DNA from: HRBIN30 sp964534275
Lineage (GTDB): Bacteria; Desulfobacterota; Binatia; HRBIN30
DNA length: 64,000 bases
Assembly (NCBI GenBank): GCA_964534275.1
Contig: CAZHQG010000001.1
Location: 176,159 to 240,158, forward strand
Reading direction: 5' to 3'
Below are positions 1 through 9,373 of this stretch, piece after piece. The first letter of the stretch is position 1. Every line of letters starts with the position of its first letter. The translations under genes were made by a program, and so were the position numbers. The notes beneath the pieces are model-generated. The model saw only the letters and a program-made list of their open reading frames with translations, made no database searches and was not told the DNA's origin.

Positions 1-617
1 GGCAGACGCGTCACGCTGCTTGTCGGGATTCGCTGCGGAAGTTCTTGGGCAAGGCTCGCGTCTGCTTCGTCGATCAGGACCTCCCGCGGGTCGAGGCGGT
101 TCAGCATGTCCCAGAACGACTGCCGCTCAGCGCAGACATGGAATTGCATCTCTCCGGTCGAAAGATCGGCCGCCACCAGTGCGGCGCGCTCTGCTTCGCG
201 CGCGATTGCCACAAGGTAATTGGGAAGACGGGGGTCGAGGTACTCTTCCTCGGTGACCGTTCCCGGAGTGACTACCCGCACGACCGCACGTTGCACCAAG
301 CCCTTGGCCGTTGCCGGGTCTTCCATTTGCTCGCAAATGGCCACTTTCAGTCCGGCTGCAAGCAATTTGGCGATGTAGCTCTGTGCAGCGAAGTGCGGAA
401 CGCCACACATGGGAATCGGCACCTCATCCTTGCGGCTCCGAGTGGTAAGCGCGACGTCGAGGATCGGAGCAGCGCGTTCCGCATCGTCGAAAAACAGCTC
501 GTAAAAATCTCCCAGCCGAAAGAACAGTAGGGCATCCGGATACTCTGCCTTGAGCCGGAGGTACTGTTCCATCATCGGTGTCAGTTTTGGTTGCGCCCGC
601 TCCATCGCCGCCGCCAT
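1..617 (-). CDS. mutS: DNA mismatch repair protein MutS (N-terminal part, cut by window edge)
   Basis: MutS recognises base mismatches and small loops and starts methyl-independent or methyl-directed repair together with MutL. About 205 residues are visible before the left edge. The start region reads TPMMEQYLRLKAEYPDALLF, followed by FFRLGDFYELFFDDAE, which is the classic MutS domain I mismatch-reading element with its Phe-x-Glu-type motif (FYELF). MCGVPHFAAQSYIAKL and VAICEQMEDP follow, as in bacterial MutS1. I chose the ATG at 617; another in-frame ATG lies four codons later at 605, and neither has a clear ribosome binding site. The gene points away from the secreted-protein gene at 832, so 618-831 is a divergent promoter region. 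The connector, lever, ATPase and helix-turn-helix parts lie outside the window. Confidence 0.93.
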   Translation of the reverse strand, partial: MAAAMERAQPKLTPMMEQYLRLKAEYPDALLFFRLGDFYELFFDDAERAAPILDVALTTRSRKDEVPIPMCGVPHFAAQSYIAKLLAAGLKVAICEQMEDPATAKGLVQRAVVRVVTPGTVTEEEYLDPRLPNYLVAIAREAERAALVAADLSTGEMQFHVCAERQSFWDMLNRLDPREVLIDEADASLAQELPQRIPTSSVTRL

Positions 618-831
618 ATTGGCACCCGTAGTTGCATGCGGCAACGTGACCGGAGCCCGGCTTCAGGATCGCCCGCCAAGAAATTTTGTCTCTTCGTTTG
701 TTGACTCCGGCGCTGAGCGAAGCGTACGATCCCGCGCGGTTCGAGCGTGCGACGGTGCACGCGTGGACTTTGCGGCCTAGTTTGGTGCACTCGCCGCCCA
801 CGACGAAGCGAAGAGCCGAAAGGATGAGGCT

Positions 832-2868
832 ATGAACAAACAACGGGGCAATGGCGCTCAGAGTCCATGGAGTTGGTTTGTCATCGTCGTCGGAGCTGCT
901 TTGGTCTTGGGCGTCGGGTCTGTGCGCCCGGTATGGGCAACCGTGGTGCAGAATCCGTGTGCCGGGGTGGCAGACGGCACCCCGTGTGACGATTCGGATC
1001 CGTGTACCGTGGGAGAGTCTTGTCAAGGTGAGGTTTGCACAGGTGGAAGTCCCGCCCCGGACGGTACATCCTGCGACGATTTCGACCCGTGTACCGTAAA
1101 CGATACCTGCATCGACGGATTATGCCAGGGTGGCGGTGCGAACCCACAATGTGGGTGCTGCCAATTCGACTCGTACCTTTCGAGCGTTTTTGGCGAAACG
1201 GCAGCTTCGGTCTTCGGGTCCTGCTCTAGCCCGGTCACGGAAAGTTTTTGTTCCCAGGAGCTTGGCGGAACGTTTCAATCGGGAGCATCGTGCAACTTGG
1301 AAACCGGCCTTTGCGAACCAGCCGCTACGTGCGGAAACGAGGTCGTCGAAGCCGGGGAAGAATGCGACGACGGCAACACGGTCGGCGGTGACTGCTGTGA
1401 CGCGCAGTGCCATTTCGAACCCGTCGAGAGCCCCTGCGACGATGGCAACGCGTGCACGATAGAAGATGCGTGCGACGGCGAGGGGAGTTGCGTAGGTGGT
1501 GTACCGCTGACCTGCGACGATGGGAACGTTTGCAACGGCGTGGAGAGCTGCGATCCGCAGTTCGGTTGTCAGGCGGGGACGCCGCTGAACTGTGACGATG
1601 GGAACGTTTGCAACGGTGTGGAGAGCTGCGATCCGCAGTTGGGTTGCCAAGCAGGCACACCTGTTTCCTGCGCTCCCGCGGTGCCCCCGTGTGAGGCTGG
1701 GGAACAATGCAATCCCTCGACTGGGCTTTGCGAGCCTTTGCCGGACCCACCGAACACAACGCCTTGTGATCTTGACCAAAACGTGTGTACCACTGACCGG
1801 TGCGACGGTGCTGGAAGCTGCGTCTTCGTAGAGAACGCGGCTTCAGGGACCTCCTGCGACGACGGCCTGTTCTGCAACGGCACCGACACCTGCGACGGAA
1901 GCGGCACCTGTGAGCACAGCGGCGACCCGTGCGTCGGCGGGGCGGAGTGCAACCAGATCTGCAACGAGGCGCAAGACAACTGCTTCGACCCGCCCGGCAC
2001 TCCATGCAGCGACGATGGCCTGGTGTGCACGGCCGACGCTTGCAACGGCTCCGGCTCCTGTGCCCACACTGCCCTGCCACCGGCCCAGTGCCCGAAGGGC
2101 TACGTGCTGCTCGAAGCCCCAAGCACCGCCACGGCAACGGCCCGCTTGGAGAGAGACGGGCAAGCAGTTGGTGCGGCGTGTGCCGAGAGTGCAAAGTTGT
2201 TGCGTTCCGCGCAAATTGCGGGGGATGCGGTTGCCCAGGCAAGTGCGGGCTCGGGCCTGAGCCTCAACCAGCAGGCGACAGTTGGTGGGGCGTGTGTGAC
2301 CGGTGGAGGTCCGATTTCTCTGGGGGCCAGTGCCCAGTGTGCGGGCGGGCAAGGGAGTCCCGGCGCATTCGGGCAAGTGCTGAGCGACTGTATTGGGGCG
2401 GCGGATCTGGCCGATGTGCGGCGCGGAGCACTGATGGCGCTGCCTGCGAACCAGACGTTCGGGCCGGTGACGGTCGGGAGCAACACCACTGTGAACGTGA
2501 GCGGGTTCGGCGCTGTGCCGGTGATCGACTACCAGTCGTTGGTGGTGAAGCCGAACAAGACGTTGACGATCCAGGGTGGTGCGGGCACGCAAGCGGTCGT
2601 GGTGCGGGTGGCTGGGGATTTGCGGGTGCGGCGGGGTGCGAAGATTGTGGGGACCGGAATGTCGGGAGCCCCTGGGAGTCGGATTTTGATTTTGGTGGGA
2701 AACGAAGCATTTCTCCGCCGGAGTAGCCGGGTGGAGGGGACGGTGTATGCGCTGGGGAAGGTACGAGCCGGATGGGACTCCGCCGTGGAGGGGGCGTTGC
2801 TGAGCAAGACGCGCATTGAGGTGGGCCGCTCGGCAGTGGTGAACCACGTTCCGTGGGTGTTGTGGTAG
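832..2868 (+). CDS. Secreted Cys-rich repeat protein with shared C-terminal capping domain (copy 1)
   Basis: A 678-residue exported protein of unknown function. Residues 1-36 form a signal peptide with a hydrophobic core (FVIVVGAALVLGVG). Residues about 42-415 are a chain of Cys-rich repeats of the CDDGNxCTxxxxC type, including one Myxococcus-type repeat (CGNEVVEAGEECDDGN followed by DCCDAQC). Two adjacent 26-residue units are almost identical. Residues about 420-678 form a domain that starts at CPKGYVLLEAP, is rich in short beta-strand-like segments and ends NHVPWVLW at the extreme C terminus. The same domain recurs in the next gene and in the gene at 18480. An AGGATGAGG-type ribosome binding site precedes the ATG. 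The domain vaguely resembles the DUF3494/ice-binding-like beta-solenoid pattern, but this is only a guess. Likely a cell-surface or matrix protein. Confidence 0.85.
   Translation: MNKQRGNGAQSPWSWFVIVVGAALVLGVGSVRPVWATVVQNPCAGVADGTPCDDSDPCTVGESCQGEVCTGGSPAPDGTSCDDFDPCTVNDTCIDGLCQGGGANPQCGCCQFDSYLSSVFGETAASVFGSCSSPVTESFCSQELGGTFQSGASCNLETGLCEPAATCGNEVVEAGEECDDGNTVGGDCCDAQCHFEPVESPCDDGNACTIEDACDGEGSCVGGVPLTCDDGNVCNGVESCDPQFGCQAGTPLNCDDGNVCNGVESCDPQLGCQAGTPVSCAPAVPPCEAGEQCNPSTGLCEPLPDPPNTTPCDLDQNVCTTDRCDGAGSCVFVENAASGTSCDDGLFCNGTDTCDGSGTCEHSGDPCVGGAECNQICNEAQDNCFDPPGTPCSDDGLVCTADACNGSGSCAHTALPPAQCPKGYVLLEAPSTATATARLERDGQAVGAACAESAKLLRSAQIAGDAVAQASAGSGLSLNQQATVGGACVTGGGPISLGASAQCAGGQGSPGAFGQVLSDCIGAADLADVRRGALMALPANQTFGPVTVGSNTTVNVSGFGAVPVIDYQSLVVKPNKTLTIQGGAGTQAVVVRVAGDLRVRRGAKIVGTGMSGAPGSRILILVGNEAFLRRSSRVEGTVYALGKVRAGWDSAVEGALLSKTRIEVGRSAVVNHVPWVLW
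1513..1668 (+). repeat. Tandem 78-bp direct repeat inside the Cys-rich region
   Basis: Two consecutive 78-base units (1513-1590 and 1591-1668) encode near-identical 26-residue modules starting CDDGNVCNGVESCDPQ. The units differ at only a modest number of bases, so this looks like a recent in-frame duplication within the coding sequence at 832-2868. Confidence 0.85.
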
Positions 2869-2897
2869 GGGTGGTCTCGTAGCAGCCGTGCATTGCA

Positions 2898-2937
2898 GGA
2901 GCCTCCCGGCCACACCGGGAGGCTCCCGGTGTTTTCT
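2898..2937 (+). terminator. Rho-independent-like terminator after the first Cys-rich gene
   Basis: A perfect 12-bp stem (left arm 2898-2909, right arm 2915-2926) closes a 5-base loop and is followed within a few bases by TGTTTTCTG. It begins 30 bases after the stop at 2868. The stem is very stable; the T-tract is short, so termination is likely but not certain. Confidence 0.7.
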
Positions 2938-3597
2938 GTAGAGGACAACTCTTGTGGCTGCGCTATCCGGCCTTTGGTCGTTTCGGCTAGGAGCCTGTCG
3001 CAGAAATCAGAGTTGAGAGATCGCGAGGCTCACGGAAGCCCAAAGGTGCACGATCTCACCTTGGCCAGGGCTAACAGAATCCCGGAAAGCGAGCATTCCC
3101 GGCTTTCTCCGATGGGCTCCTAGGTCCCGGGCGAGGCCACTCTGGTCGGGAGCCTCCGTGGCTGGCGAACGGGAACCGGGAAGGTCATACAAGGCCCGGA
3201 GCTGGCGGGATGGAGTTTTCCCCGGTCACGAGTTCCCGGGAAAGATTGCTCAGGACGAGTCGACAGAGGCGTTTAGCAGTCGTTTTTCGCTCGACGTGAC
3301 TCTGGAGGAGTCCCCCTTCCGAGTTGGGGCAAGAGTTGTGATTGCGTTGGCAGCGTGGGTTTCGTGCACCGGTCTACGCAGCTTTTAAGCGTCTTCTCAC
3401 AGCAAGACTGACCAACGTACTTTGTCGCACTCAACCTACGCCGGGGTGGGCGACACGGCGGCAAAAAAATTCGTTGCTTCGCGGTGCAACTCAATCATAA
3501 ATACGGACTGGACGGTAAAGTTCGTTGGTCGACTGCTCGAGACCAGCGAGGAGCGCTCCGGAGAAATAAGTAGGAACCCCAGTGGGAGGGAAGACAG
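2938..3597. other. Intergenic region before the second Cys-rich gene
   Basis: About 660 bases separate the terminator from the ATG at 3598. Only short open frames without ribosome binding sites or recognisable products occur. The stretch presumably carries the promoter of the 3598 gene, whose GGAGGGA ribosome binding site sits just before the start. I see no RNA gene, repeat or mobile-element trace here. Confidence 0.5.
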
Positions 3598-5592
3598 ATG
3601 AGAATCGTTCGACTCGCGTGGGCTGCAGGGATGATGGGTTTGCTTGTCGCGTCATCACCAGCGGCGGGGCAGTTCAATTTATCCGTGCACCGGGCTGCCG
3701 ACGGAACCGTTTACCAGGCGATTGTCGTACCCACACCCCTAACGGGGGGAGCCGAACAGGTACGGATAACAACGGTCGCCGGTTCTGTTCAAGGCGTGCA
3801 GTCGTGCTCGGTAACCGGTGGAACCTCCGGTATGACTGTCGCCACAGTGGCCGGTGTCGACACCTTTGTTGGTTCCCTGCACCCCATTAGTCAGGTTCTG
3901 AGAACCAACGTCTTAACGCCGAGCGGGGGCGGGATAGGTTTCAGCCCAGGTGGCAGCGGAAAGCTATCGGTTGGGACCATAGAAGTTTGTGCGAACCCGG
4001 CGGACTGTTCAGGGGGAGATCCGGATGCCTACATTTACGACCTGGACGGCAACGTTGTCACGTCTGGCGCCATTGCTGGCGATCCGGTGCCGGTAGCATG
4101 CACTGCGGCTTCCGTAACTGCGCCGTGCTCGTCCGGGAATTTCAGCGCGTTTGGCTTTGGGCTCAGCCGTGACGTGGACACGAAAACCTGCAACGTTCAG
4201 CCCACCACTACCCGGACAGTGTGCGGCCCGACTCCAGGCGATGGATTCGCTGTACAGCCGGGTCAACTCGTGGTCTTTATGTACCAGGGTGGGCTGGTCA
4301 ACACAGGCTTTTCGGTAGGGGCTGCAGGCTTTCGGATAGATACAAACGGGGCAAACGATCCGAACTGCAGTCCAAACACGGTGATTGGGGCCGACGGGCA
4401 GAACCAGAGCGCACCTCCCCCACCTCCACCGACACCGACCCCGACACGTACAGCGACGCCGACTCCCACGGCGACGCCAACGCCAACTTGTGATGACAAT
4501 AACGAGTGTACCGCGGATAGCTGGGATGGGACGCAATGCGTCCACCAAGCGGTTCCAGATGGAACGCCCTGCTCCGATGGCAACGCTTGCACGCAGGGCG
4601 AGCAGTGTCAGGCTGGGTCTTGCCAAGGAGGAATCCCTGTAAATTGTGACGATGGTAACGAGTGTACATCGGATAGTTGCAGTCCGGCTTTGGGGTGTGT
4701 CAACAACCCTCTACCTGCACAAAGTCCCTGCACCGATGACGGTAGGGTATGCACGGAAGATGTTTGCGACGGCTCAGGCAGTTGTGTCCACGTTGACGTG
4801 CCTGCCACGGACTGTCCCAAGGGATACGCGGTGTTAGAGGTTCCGAGTGCCGCGCAGGGAACGCTATTTGCGCGGCGCACCTCTCAGGTGACAGGGCCGG
4901 CATGCGTCGAGAGCGCACGACTTGGTCGCTCTGCGACAATCCAAGGGGATTTGTTGGCGGGCGCAGCAACAGGGACTGCAATCCGCGTGGGCAGAGAGGC
5001 CCAGGTAACCGGGGTATGCGTGACTGGCGGAGGGCAAATAGCGATCGGTAGGAGTGGCCAATGTGTGAGCGGACAAGGAAGACCGGATAGTTATGGTGCC
5101 GTATTGAGTTCCTGCATGAATGCAGCCGATTTGGCGGACGCGCGAGTCGGTGCGTTGTTGGGACTGCCTGCAAGTCAGACTTTCGGTCCTGTAACCATAT
5201 CAAGCGATTACACGTTGGATGTAACGAGCCATGGCGCGGTCCCTGTGATTCAGTACGCCTCTTTGAGGCTGAAACGTGACCGGACGCTCACGATTCAAGG
5301 GAATTTTTCCACGGAAGCGGTCATTGTTCGTGTTACCGGAAACCTCACCCTGGGGCGCGGTGCGAAGATTCTAGGGGTGGGTATGAGCGGGAACCCGGCG
5401 GAAAGGATTCTTTTCTTGGTAGGTGACACTGCTGTTGTGCGCAAAAACGGCATCGTTCACGGCACATTGTTCGGCCAAAACCGTGTTTTCGTGGGCTGGA
5501 ATGCTTCTGTGGATGGAGCCCTTTTGAGCAACAGCAAGATTGAGGTCGGGCGAACGGCGCGGTTGAATCATGTCCCGTGGAGCCTTTGGTAA
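3598..5592 (+). CDS. Secreted protein with PT linker, Cys-rich repeats and shared C-terminal domain (copy 2)
   Basis: A 664-residue exported protein. The signal peptide ends near ASSPAAGQ (about residue 25). Residues 26-270 form a beta-rich domain I do not recognise, with four scattered Cys pairs. A proline-threonine linker of alternating PT pairs spans about 272-297. CDDNNECT and CDDGNECT-type Cys repeats fill about 298-405. Residues about 406-664 are the same domain as in the gene just upstream, starting CPKGYAVLEVP and ending NHVPWSLW. The two C-terminal domains are clearly homologous over their whole length (shared blocks include CVTGGG, AADLAD, TFGPVT, AVPVI and TLTIQG), so the genes are tandem paralogues with different N-terminal modules. 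A strong GGAGGGA site precedes the ATG. Function unknown; surface or extracellular matrix location inferred. Confidence 0.87.
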   Translation: MRIVRLAWAAGMMGLLVASSPAAGQFNLSVHRAADGTVYQAIVVPTPLTGGAEQVRITTVAGSVQGVQSCSVTGGTSGMTVATVAGVDTFVGSLHPISQVLRTNVLTPSGGGIGFSPGGSGKLSVGTIEVCANPADCSGGDPDAYIYDLDGNVVTSGAIAGDPVPVACTAASVTAPCSSGNFSAFGFGLSRDVDTKTCNVQPTTTRTVCGPTPGDGFAVQPGQLVVFMYQGGLVNTGFSVGAAGFRIDTNGANDPNCSPNTVIGADGQNQSAPPPPPPTPTPTRTATPTPTATPTPTCDDNNECTADSWDGTQCVHQAVPDGTPCSDGNACTQGEQCQAGSCQGGIPVNCDDGNECTSDSCSPALGCVNNPLPAQSPCTDDGRVCTEDVCDGSGSCVHVDVPATDCPKGYAVLEVPSAAQGTLFARRTSQVTGPACVESARLGRSATIQGDLLAGAATGTAIRVGREAQVTGVCVTGGGQIAIGRSGQCVSGQGRPDSYGAVLSSCMNAADLADARVGALLGLPASQTFGPVTISSDYTLDVTSHGAVPVIQYASLRLKRDRTLTIQGNFSTEAVIVRVTGNLTLGRGAKILGVGMSGNPAERILFLVGDTAVVRKNGIVHGTLFGQNRVFVGWNASVDGALLSNSKIEVGRTARLNHVPWSLW

Positions 5593-5698
5593 AGAGGGCT
5601 GCGTTACGCGTTTTCGAGCCGGTAGCGTGGGGTGTGGGAAGTACGTGGGGGAGCGGGGGAAGATCTTAGCTCACCCGCGTGATTAGCACGTTGGATCT

Positions 5699-8600
5699 TC
5701 ACGGCGCGGTTTGATCGGGAATAGGGTAGTGGTAGCCGAGGTCTGCCGCTCCTTGGTCCGGAACGTGATCGGTCCGTGTAGTGAGGCTCGCAACGCCCGC
5801 TTCTAAAGCGGACACATCACCAGCGTCAACGGCCGGGCTTGTTCGCGCCTGTCCAGCAGCGCGCTGGCTAAGGCGAAAGTCGTCGTCCTTGTCTCCCTGA
5901 CCCCCGATGATTCCGTCCGCGCCAGCCGGAAGGATGAAAAGAGGGTCCGCGACCGTGTCGCGCAAACCGAGAGGAGTTCCGGGCCCAAACGAATCCGATG
6001 CTAAATTGTAGTCGCCCGTGTAGCCCGGGAGAGAAAGCCGGTTGACTTGAAGACCGTGCGGCTGGTTGCCCGCGAAAATATTGCGGCGTACCACAGCGCC
6101 CTCAGACGGTGCTCGAGTGTCCGCGCCGCCGATGAGGACCCCTCGATTGTTGTTGAACGCAACCGTGTTTTGCAGGATTCGGGAAGCGTAAGAGCCGGTG
6201 ATCGAACCATCGACAGCGATTCCGGTGCTTCCGTTAGCGTACACCAGGTTATTCCATATGAACGCTTCCGGTGAATCCCAAATGAGAACCCCTCGCCCCG
6301 CGTTGGAAAAGACTACCGTACTGAGAATTGCACTAGCGTTGGCATTCACGATCTGCAGTCCATTACTGCGATTGCGTCCCACCCTCGAGAACTCGATTCG
6401 CAGTTCCGTTACGTTCGTGGCGCGGACTCCTTCCTGGCCGTTGTCCGTCACTTCGAGCTTGCGAAGCTGGGCGCTACCACCGGAAAGGACAAGGCCTTCC
6501 AGCTGGTTTGAAAGGAAGCGTGCCGCTTCAACTTCCACCTCCGATGTAGTGCTCGCGAAACCCGCCTTTCGGTTGATCTCGGCTGAGCAGTGTTTGAGGA
6601 CCGCTTTGGTCTCCTCAAGTGTCAGACCATTCAGGACATTTCCTGAGAAGCTGCAATCATCGATCTCCACGAACCCCCCGTTCAAGATTTGTAAGCCGTG
6701 TCCCTGGTTAGAGATTGCTTGCGCACCCCTGACTTGGCCTGAGGAAATTCCGCGCAGACTTATACCCTCCTGTAGGTTCGAAGTCGCGCGAATGTCATTC
6801 AGCACAACTGTTCCCCCGTTGATTCGGATCCCCTCTTGTTGATTGTTTTCCAGTATTCCGCCCGTAACCTGTATGGTGCCGGAGCTTGCGAAGATCCCTT
6901 GCCGTTGATTCTGACTTGCTTGGACTTGGCTCAGTTGGAGGGTGCTGTCCGCCGCCAAGATACCTTCGCGGTGGTTGCGACTTGCTAGTATGTCTTGTGC
7001 CGTGACAGAGCTCGAGAAGACGCTGAGCCCCGCTTGGTCGTTGTCCGTCACAGCTAGCCTCACCAAACTGGCTGTGGCTCCGTTTTTTAAAAGGATCCCA
7101 GCTTGGCGGTTGCGCTTGAAGGCACTGCTTTCTGCGGTAAGGCTGCCAGCCTCTACAACGATTCCATTCCCAGCGTTACTTGTGAAGTTACTCGCCTGCA
7201 CCGTTACGGCTGCCCCGTTCAGTGCCCAGCAGCCGTCCCCTCCATTACGCGCAACCAACGTGCCCGAGAGTCGCATGTCCCCGCCATTAATCACCACACC
7301 CCGAGACGAATTATAAAGCACCTTCGTGTTCCGGATAGACAGACGGGAAGTATCGCTTACCCGGATTCCGACCTGGTTTCCACGAACTGTAACTGAATCC
7401 AACGTGATTTGTTCAGAACCGGTTCTGATTCGCAAACCGTCGGTGCCTCCTGAGACCGTCACTGAGTAGAGTCGAAGGAACTTTTTTGCGCCGAGCGTCA
7501 CTACTGGACCTTGGCCGTTGGCATCGATTAGGGCACCGGGCAGGGCATGGAGTATAATTTCGCGGCCTGGGCGGCCCGAGTTGCCAAATGATAAGTTTGC
7601 TTCAGTCGCATTGCTCAAAAGGACGACCCGGTGACCTGCGCGGGCAATGGAAAGCGCTTTTGCAAGCGAGCGAAATGCAGTATCGCGAGTAAGCCCAGCC
7701 CTCTCATCTGCGCCGTTCGCAGGATCCACGTACAAGTTCCTATAACGGAGAAGTCGGAGGCTGGCACAGGAACTTGGGGTGTTCGAGTTCCCATAGTGGT
7801 AACCAGCGTCGACCCAGCCTCGGTCGGGTCGACCATCTTTACGCGTCGTCGCGCGGCTCAACCCAAGGCTTCGTGCCGAATCAACCCCAGCATCTACGGC
7901 GATGCTCAGAAAAGACTGCCCCGTCGAGGGATGACTCAATCGAAAGTCGTCGTCGGCGAAGCCAAGTCCACCTAAAGAGTTGTCGGGTCCGGCTGGATCG
8001 ATGAAACCTGGATCGCCGAGTCGGTCCGTTGGATCGAGAAGAGTGCCATGCGCCACTCGATCTCCGATCACGTTGCCTCCGCTCAAGAAAGCAGGCAGCG
8101 AAGATTCATTCACCTGGTATCCCGCGACGGCGTTGCCGCTCGTGATGTTGTTGACCACCAGAGCACCGGGCGAACCGACCGACGTGCCCGAAATAAAGAT
8201 TCCCCGATTCCCATTCGCATACACCGTGTTGTTTGACAAACAAGCGTTTGGCGAGCCCGTTACGTTTCCTGTGATCAGGACGCCGGACCGCCCATTGCCA
8301 TAGACAAGGTTGTTGAACACCAGCACGTTCTTGGAATCCTGGACATAAACTCCGTTACCCGAACAACCGGTAACGATGTTGTTGCTCACCACAGCATGAT
8401 CGGAGCCAGATTTGATGTAAATGCCGTTTACCGCCCCAAAAACCACAAAACCTTCAATCCGGACAGCGATTTTTCCGTTAATCAGGAAGCCAGCCGATTT
8501 TCCGGTGGCATCCAGCACAACAGGTCCCTCTGGGTCCCCCGTTTCAACTCCCCGAGTGTCAGCGTAAAAAGTTACTCTGCCGAAAGCGCGCGGCGAGAGA

Positions 8601-8860
8601 TCACCTTCCTGGTAAGTGCCCGGGCCCACCACGATGCGATCGCCAGCGTCTGCAAGTGCCGCAGCCCGAGTAATTGAGGCAAGGGCTCTGGCGGGGCTGA
8701 GCCCGTCCTGACTGTCATTGCCCCCGACCCTGACAAAAAGTGAGCGGCCGAATGTCAAAGCAGGCACTACGTTTCCGAGCAGGCAAACCGCCAGAGTGAC
8801 GCGAATGGTTCGAAAAAGCTGGCCCTTGTTAAACGGTGGGGCGAAGTTAGCGAAGGGCAT
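5699..8860 (-). CDS. Secreted right-handed parallel beta-helix protein, internally duplicated
   Basis: About 1053 residues from the ATG at 8860; a longer frame would start at a TTG at 8926. The N terminus carries a signal peptide (TIRVTLAVCLLGNVVPALTF). The body is a run of 22-23-residue beta-helix rungs with G-N/V-x-V patterns (such as NNGVLI and NRGIFI types), as in NosD/pectate-lyase-like Pfam beta-helix families. It is built twice: each half starts with a 'G.D...GL...A..S...A...A.AGDR.V' segment and ends with DDDFRLS, then AVDAG, then GYHY. Such proteins bind or cleave polysaccharides, or act as surface adhesins; no catalytic residues can be assigned, so the role is open. It is convergent with the 3598 gene and divergent from the 9374 gene. 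Confidence 0.85.
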   Translation of the reverse strand: MPFANFAPPFNKGQLFRTIRVTLAVCLLGNVVPALTFGRSLFVRVGGNDSQDGLSPARALASITRAAALADAGDRIVVGPGTYQEGDLSPRAFGRVTFYADTRGVETGDPEGPVVLDATGKSAGFLINGKIAVRIEGFVVFGAVNGIYIKSGSDHAVVSNNIVTGCSGNGVYVQDSKNVLVFNNLVYGNGRSGVLITGNVTGSPNACLSNNTVYANGNRGIFISGTSVGSPGALVVNNITSGNAVAGYQVNESSLPAFLSGGNVIGDRVAHGTLLDPTDRLGDPGFIDPAGPDNSLGGLGFADDDFRLSHPSTGQSFLSIAVDAGVDSARSLGLSRATTRKDGRPDRGWVDAGYHYGNSNTPSSCASLRLLRYRNLYVDPANGADERAGLTRDTAFRSLAKALSIARAGHRVVLLSNATEANLSFGNSGRPGREIILHALPGALIDANGQGPVVTLGAKKFLRLYSVTVSGGTDGLRIRTGSEQITLDSVTVRGNQVGIRVSDTSRLSIRNTKVLYNSSRGVVINGGDMRLSGTLVARNGGDGCWALNGAAVTVQASNFTSNAGNGIVVEAGSLTAESSAFKRNRQAGILLKNGATASLVRLAVTDNDQAGLSVFSSSVTAQDILASRNHREGILAADSTLQLSQVQASQNQRQGIFASSGTIQVTGGILENNQQEGIRINGGTVVLNDIRATSNLQEGISLRGISSGQVRGAQAISNQGHGLQILNGGFVEIDDCSFSGNVLNGLTLEETKAVLKHCSAEINRKAGFASTTSEVEVEAARFLSNQLEGLVLSGGSAQLRKLEVTDNGQEGVRATNVTELRIEFSRVGRNRSNGLQIVNANASAILSTVVFSNAGRGVLIWDSPEAFIWNNLVYANGSTGIAVDGSITGSYASRILQNTVAFNNNRGVLIGGADTRAPSEGAVVRRNIFAGNQPHGLQVNRLSLPGYTGDYNLASDSFGPGTPLGLRDTVADPLFILPAGADGIIGGQGDKDDDFRLSQRAAGQARTSPAVDAGDVSALEAGVASLTTRTDHVPDQGAADLGYHYPIPDQTAP

Positions 8861-9373
8861 GGCGAGAAACCCACACGCTGTTGCGCGAGCGGGTAATACT
8901 CCAGCTCCAGAAACCGTGCGATCCAAGGTTGTTCACGAAGCAAAAGACGGGAACACAGCGTGCGCGTTTTTGCAAGCCACGTTTGGTGAGCCTGGAGTGA
9001 CGGACTTCGGTCGAATCGCGGGCGCTAGCAGGAAAATTCATCCGGCTCCTGACATGAACGGGCGGAGTGCAATCTGGCCTGCGTGGGAACTATGAACGGC
9101 TATGTCGGTACGATCGCGTGTCTGTCCCAACTGAGGGTGCGAACAGATGCAGTTCACGGTCGCCCCTAGTTGTCTCCGTTGCTTCATGCGACGCTGGAGC
9201 CGAGCGACTGCTTGGGATCGAGTCGTGGCTGCGCTGGTTTGGTGTCTCCTGGATAGTTTGGGGTTGTGGTGAGCCAGCTGGGAACAGGTTCCGCGGGGCC
9301 GTCGTTTCGCATAGGGCGTCCAGGCCAGACGACCCTCTTGCTCCAGTGTGGTGAGCTATGGTTGAAGCACGGC
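8861..9373. other. Divergent intergenic region
   Basis: Roughly 500 bases between two divergent genes. It can be read as an N-terminal extension of the right-hand gene from a GTG at 9266, but that extension has no family support. No hairpin terminator, RNA gene or repeat is evident; promoters for both genes are expected here. Confidence 0.45.

Noticed and set aside
1325..2913. Long minus-strand open frames of about 305 and 356 codons opposite the first Cys-rich gene
   Set aside because: They are shadows of a GC-rich gene: Arg/Pro/Ala/His-rich, without domain signatures or ribosome sites, and they mirror the real Cys-repeat gene.
4430..4490. Short-period repeats suggestive of a CRISPR or minisatellite
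   Set aside because: They encode Thr-Pro linkers in secreted proteins; the period is codon-based and there are no spacers or cas genes.
8861..8926. Longer start of the beta-helix gene at a TTG
   Set aside because: The ATG at 8860 directly precedes the signal-peptide region; the TTG extension adds residues that do not fit a signal peptide.
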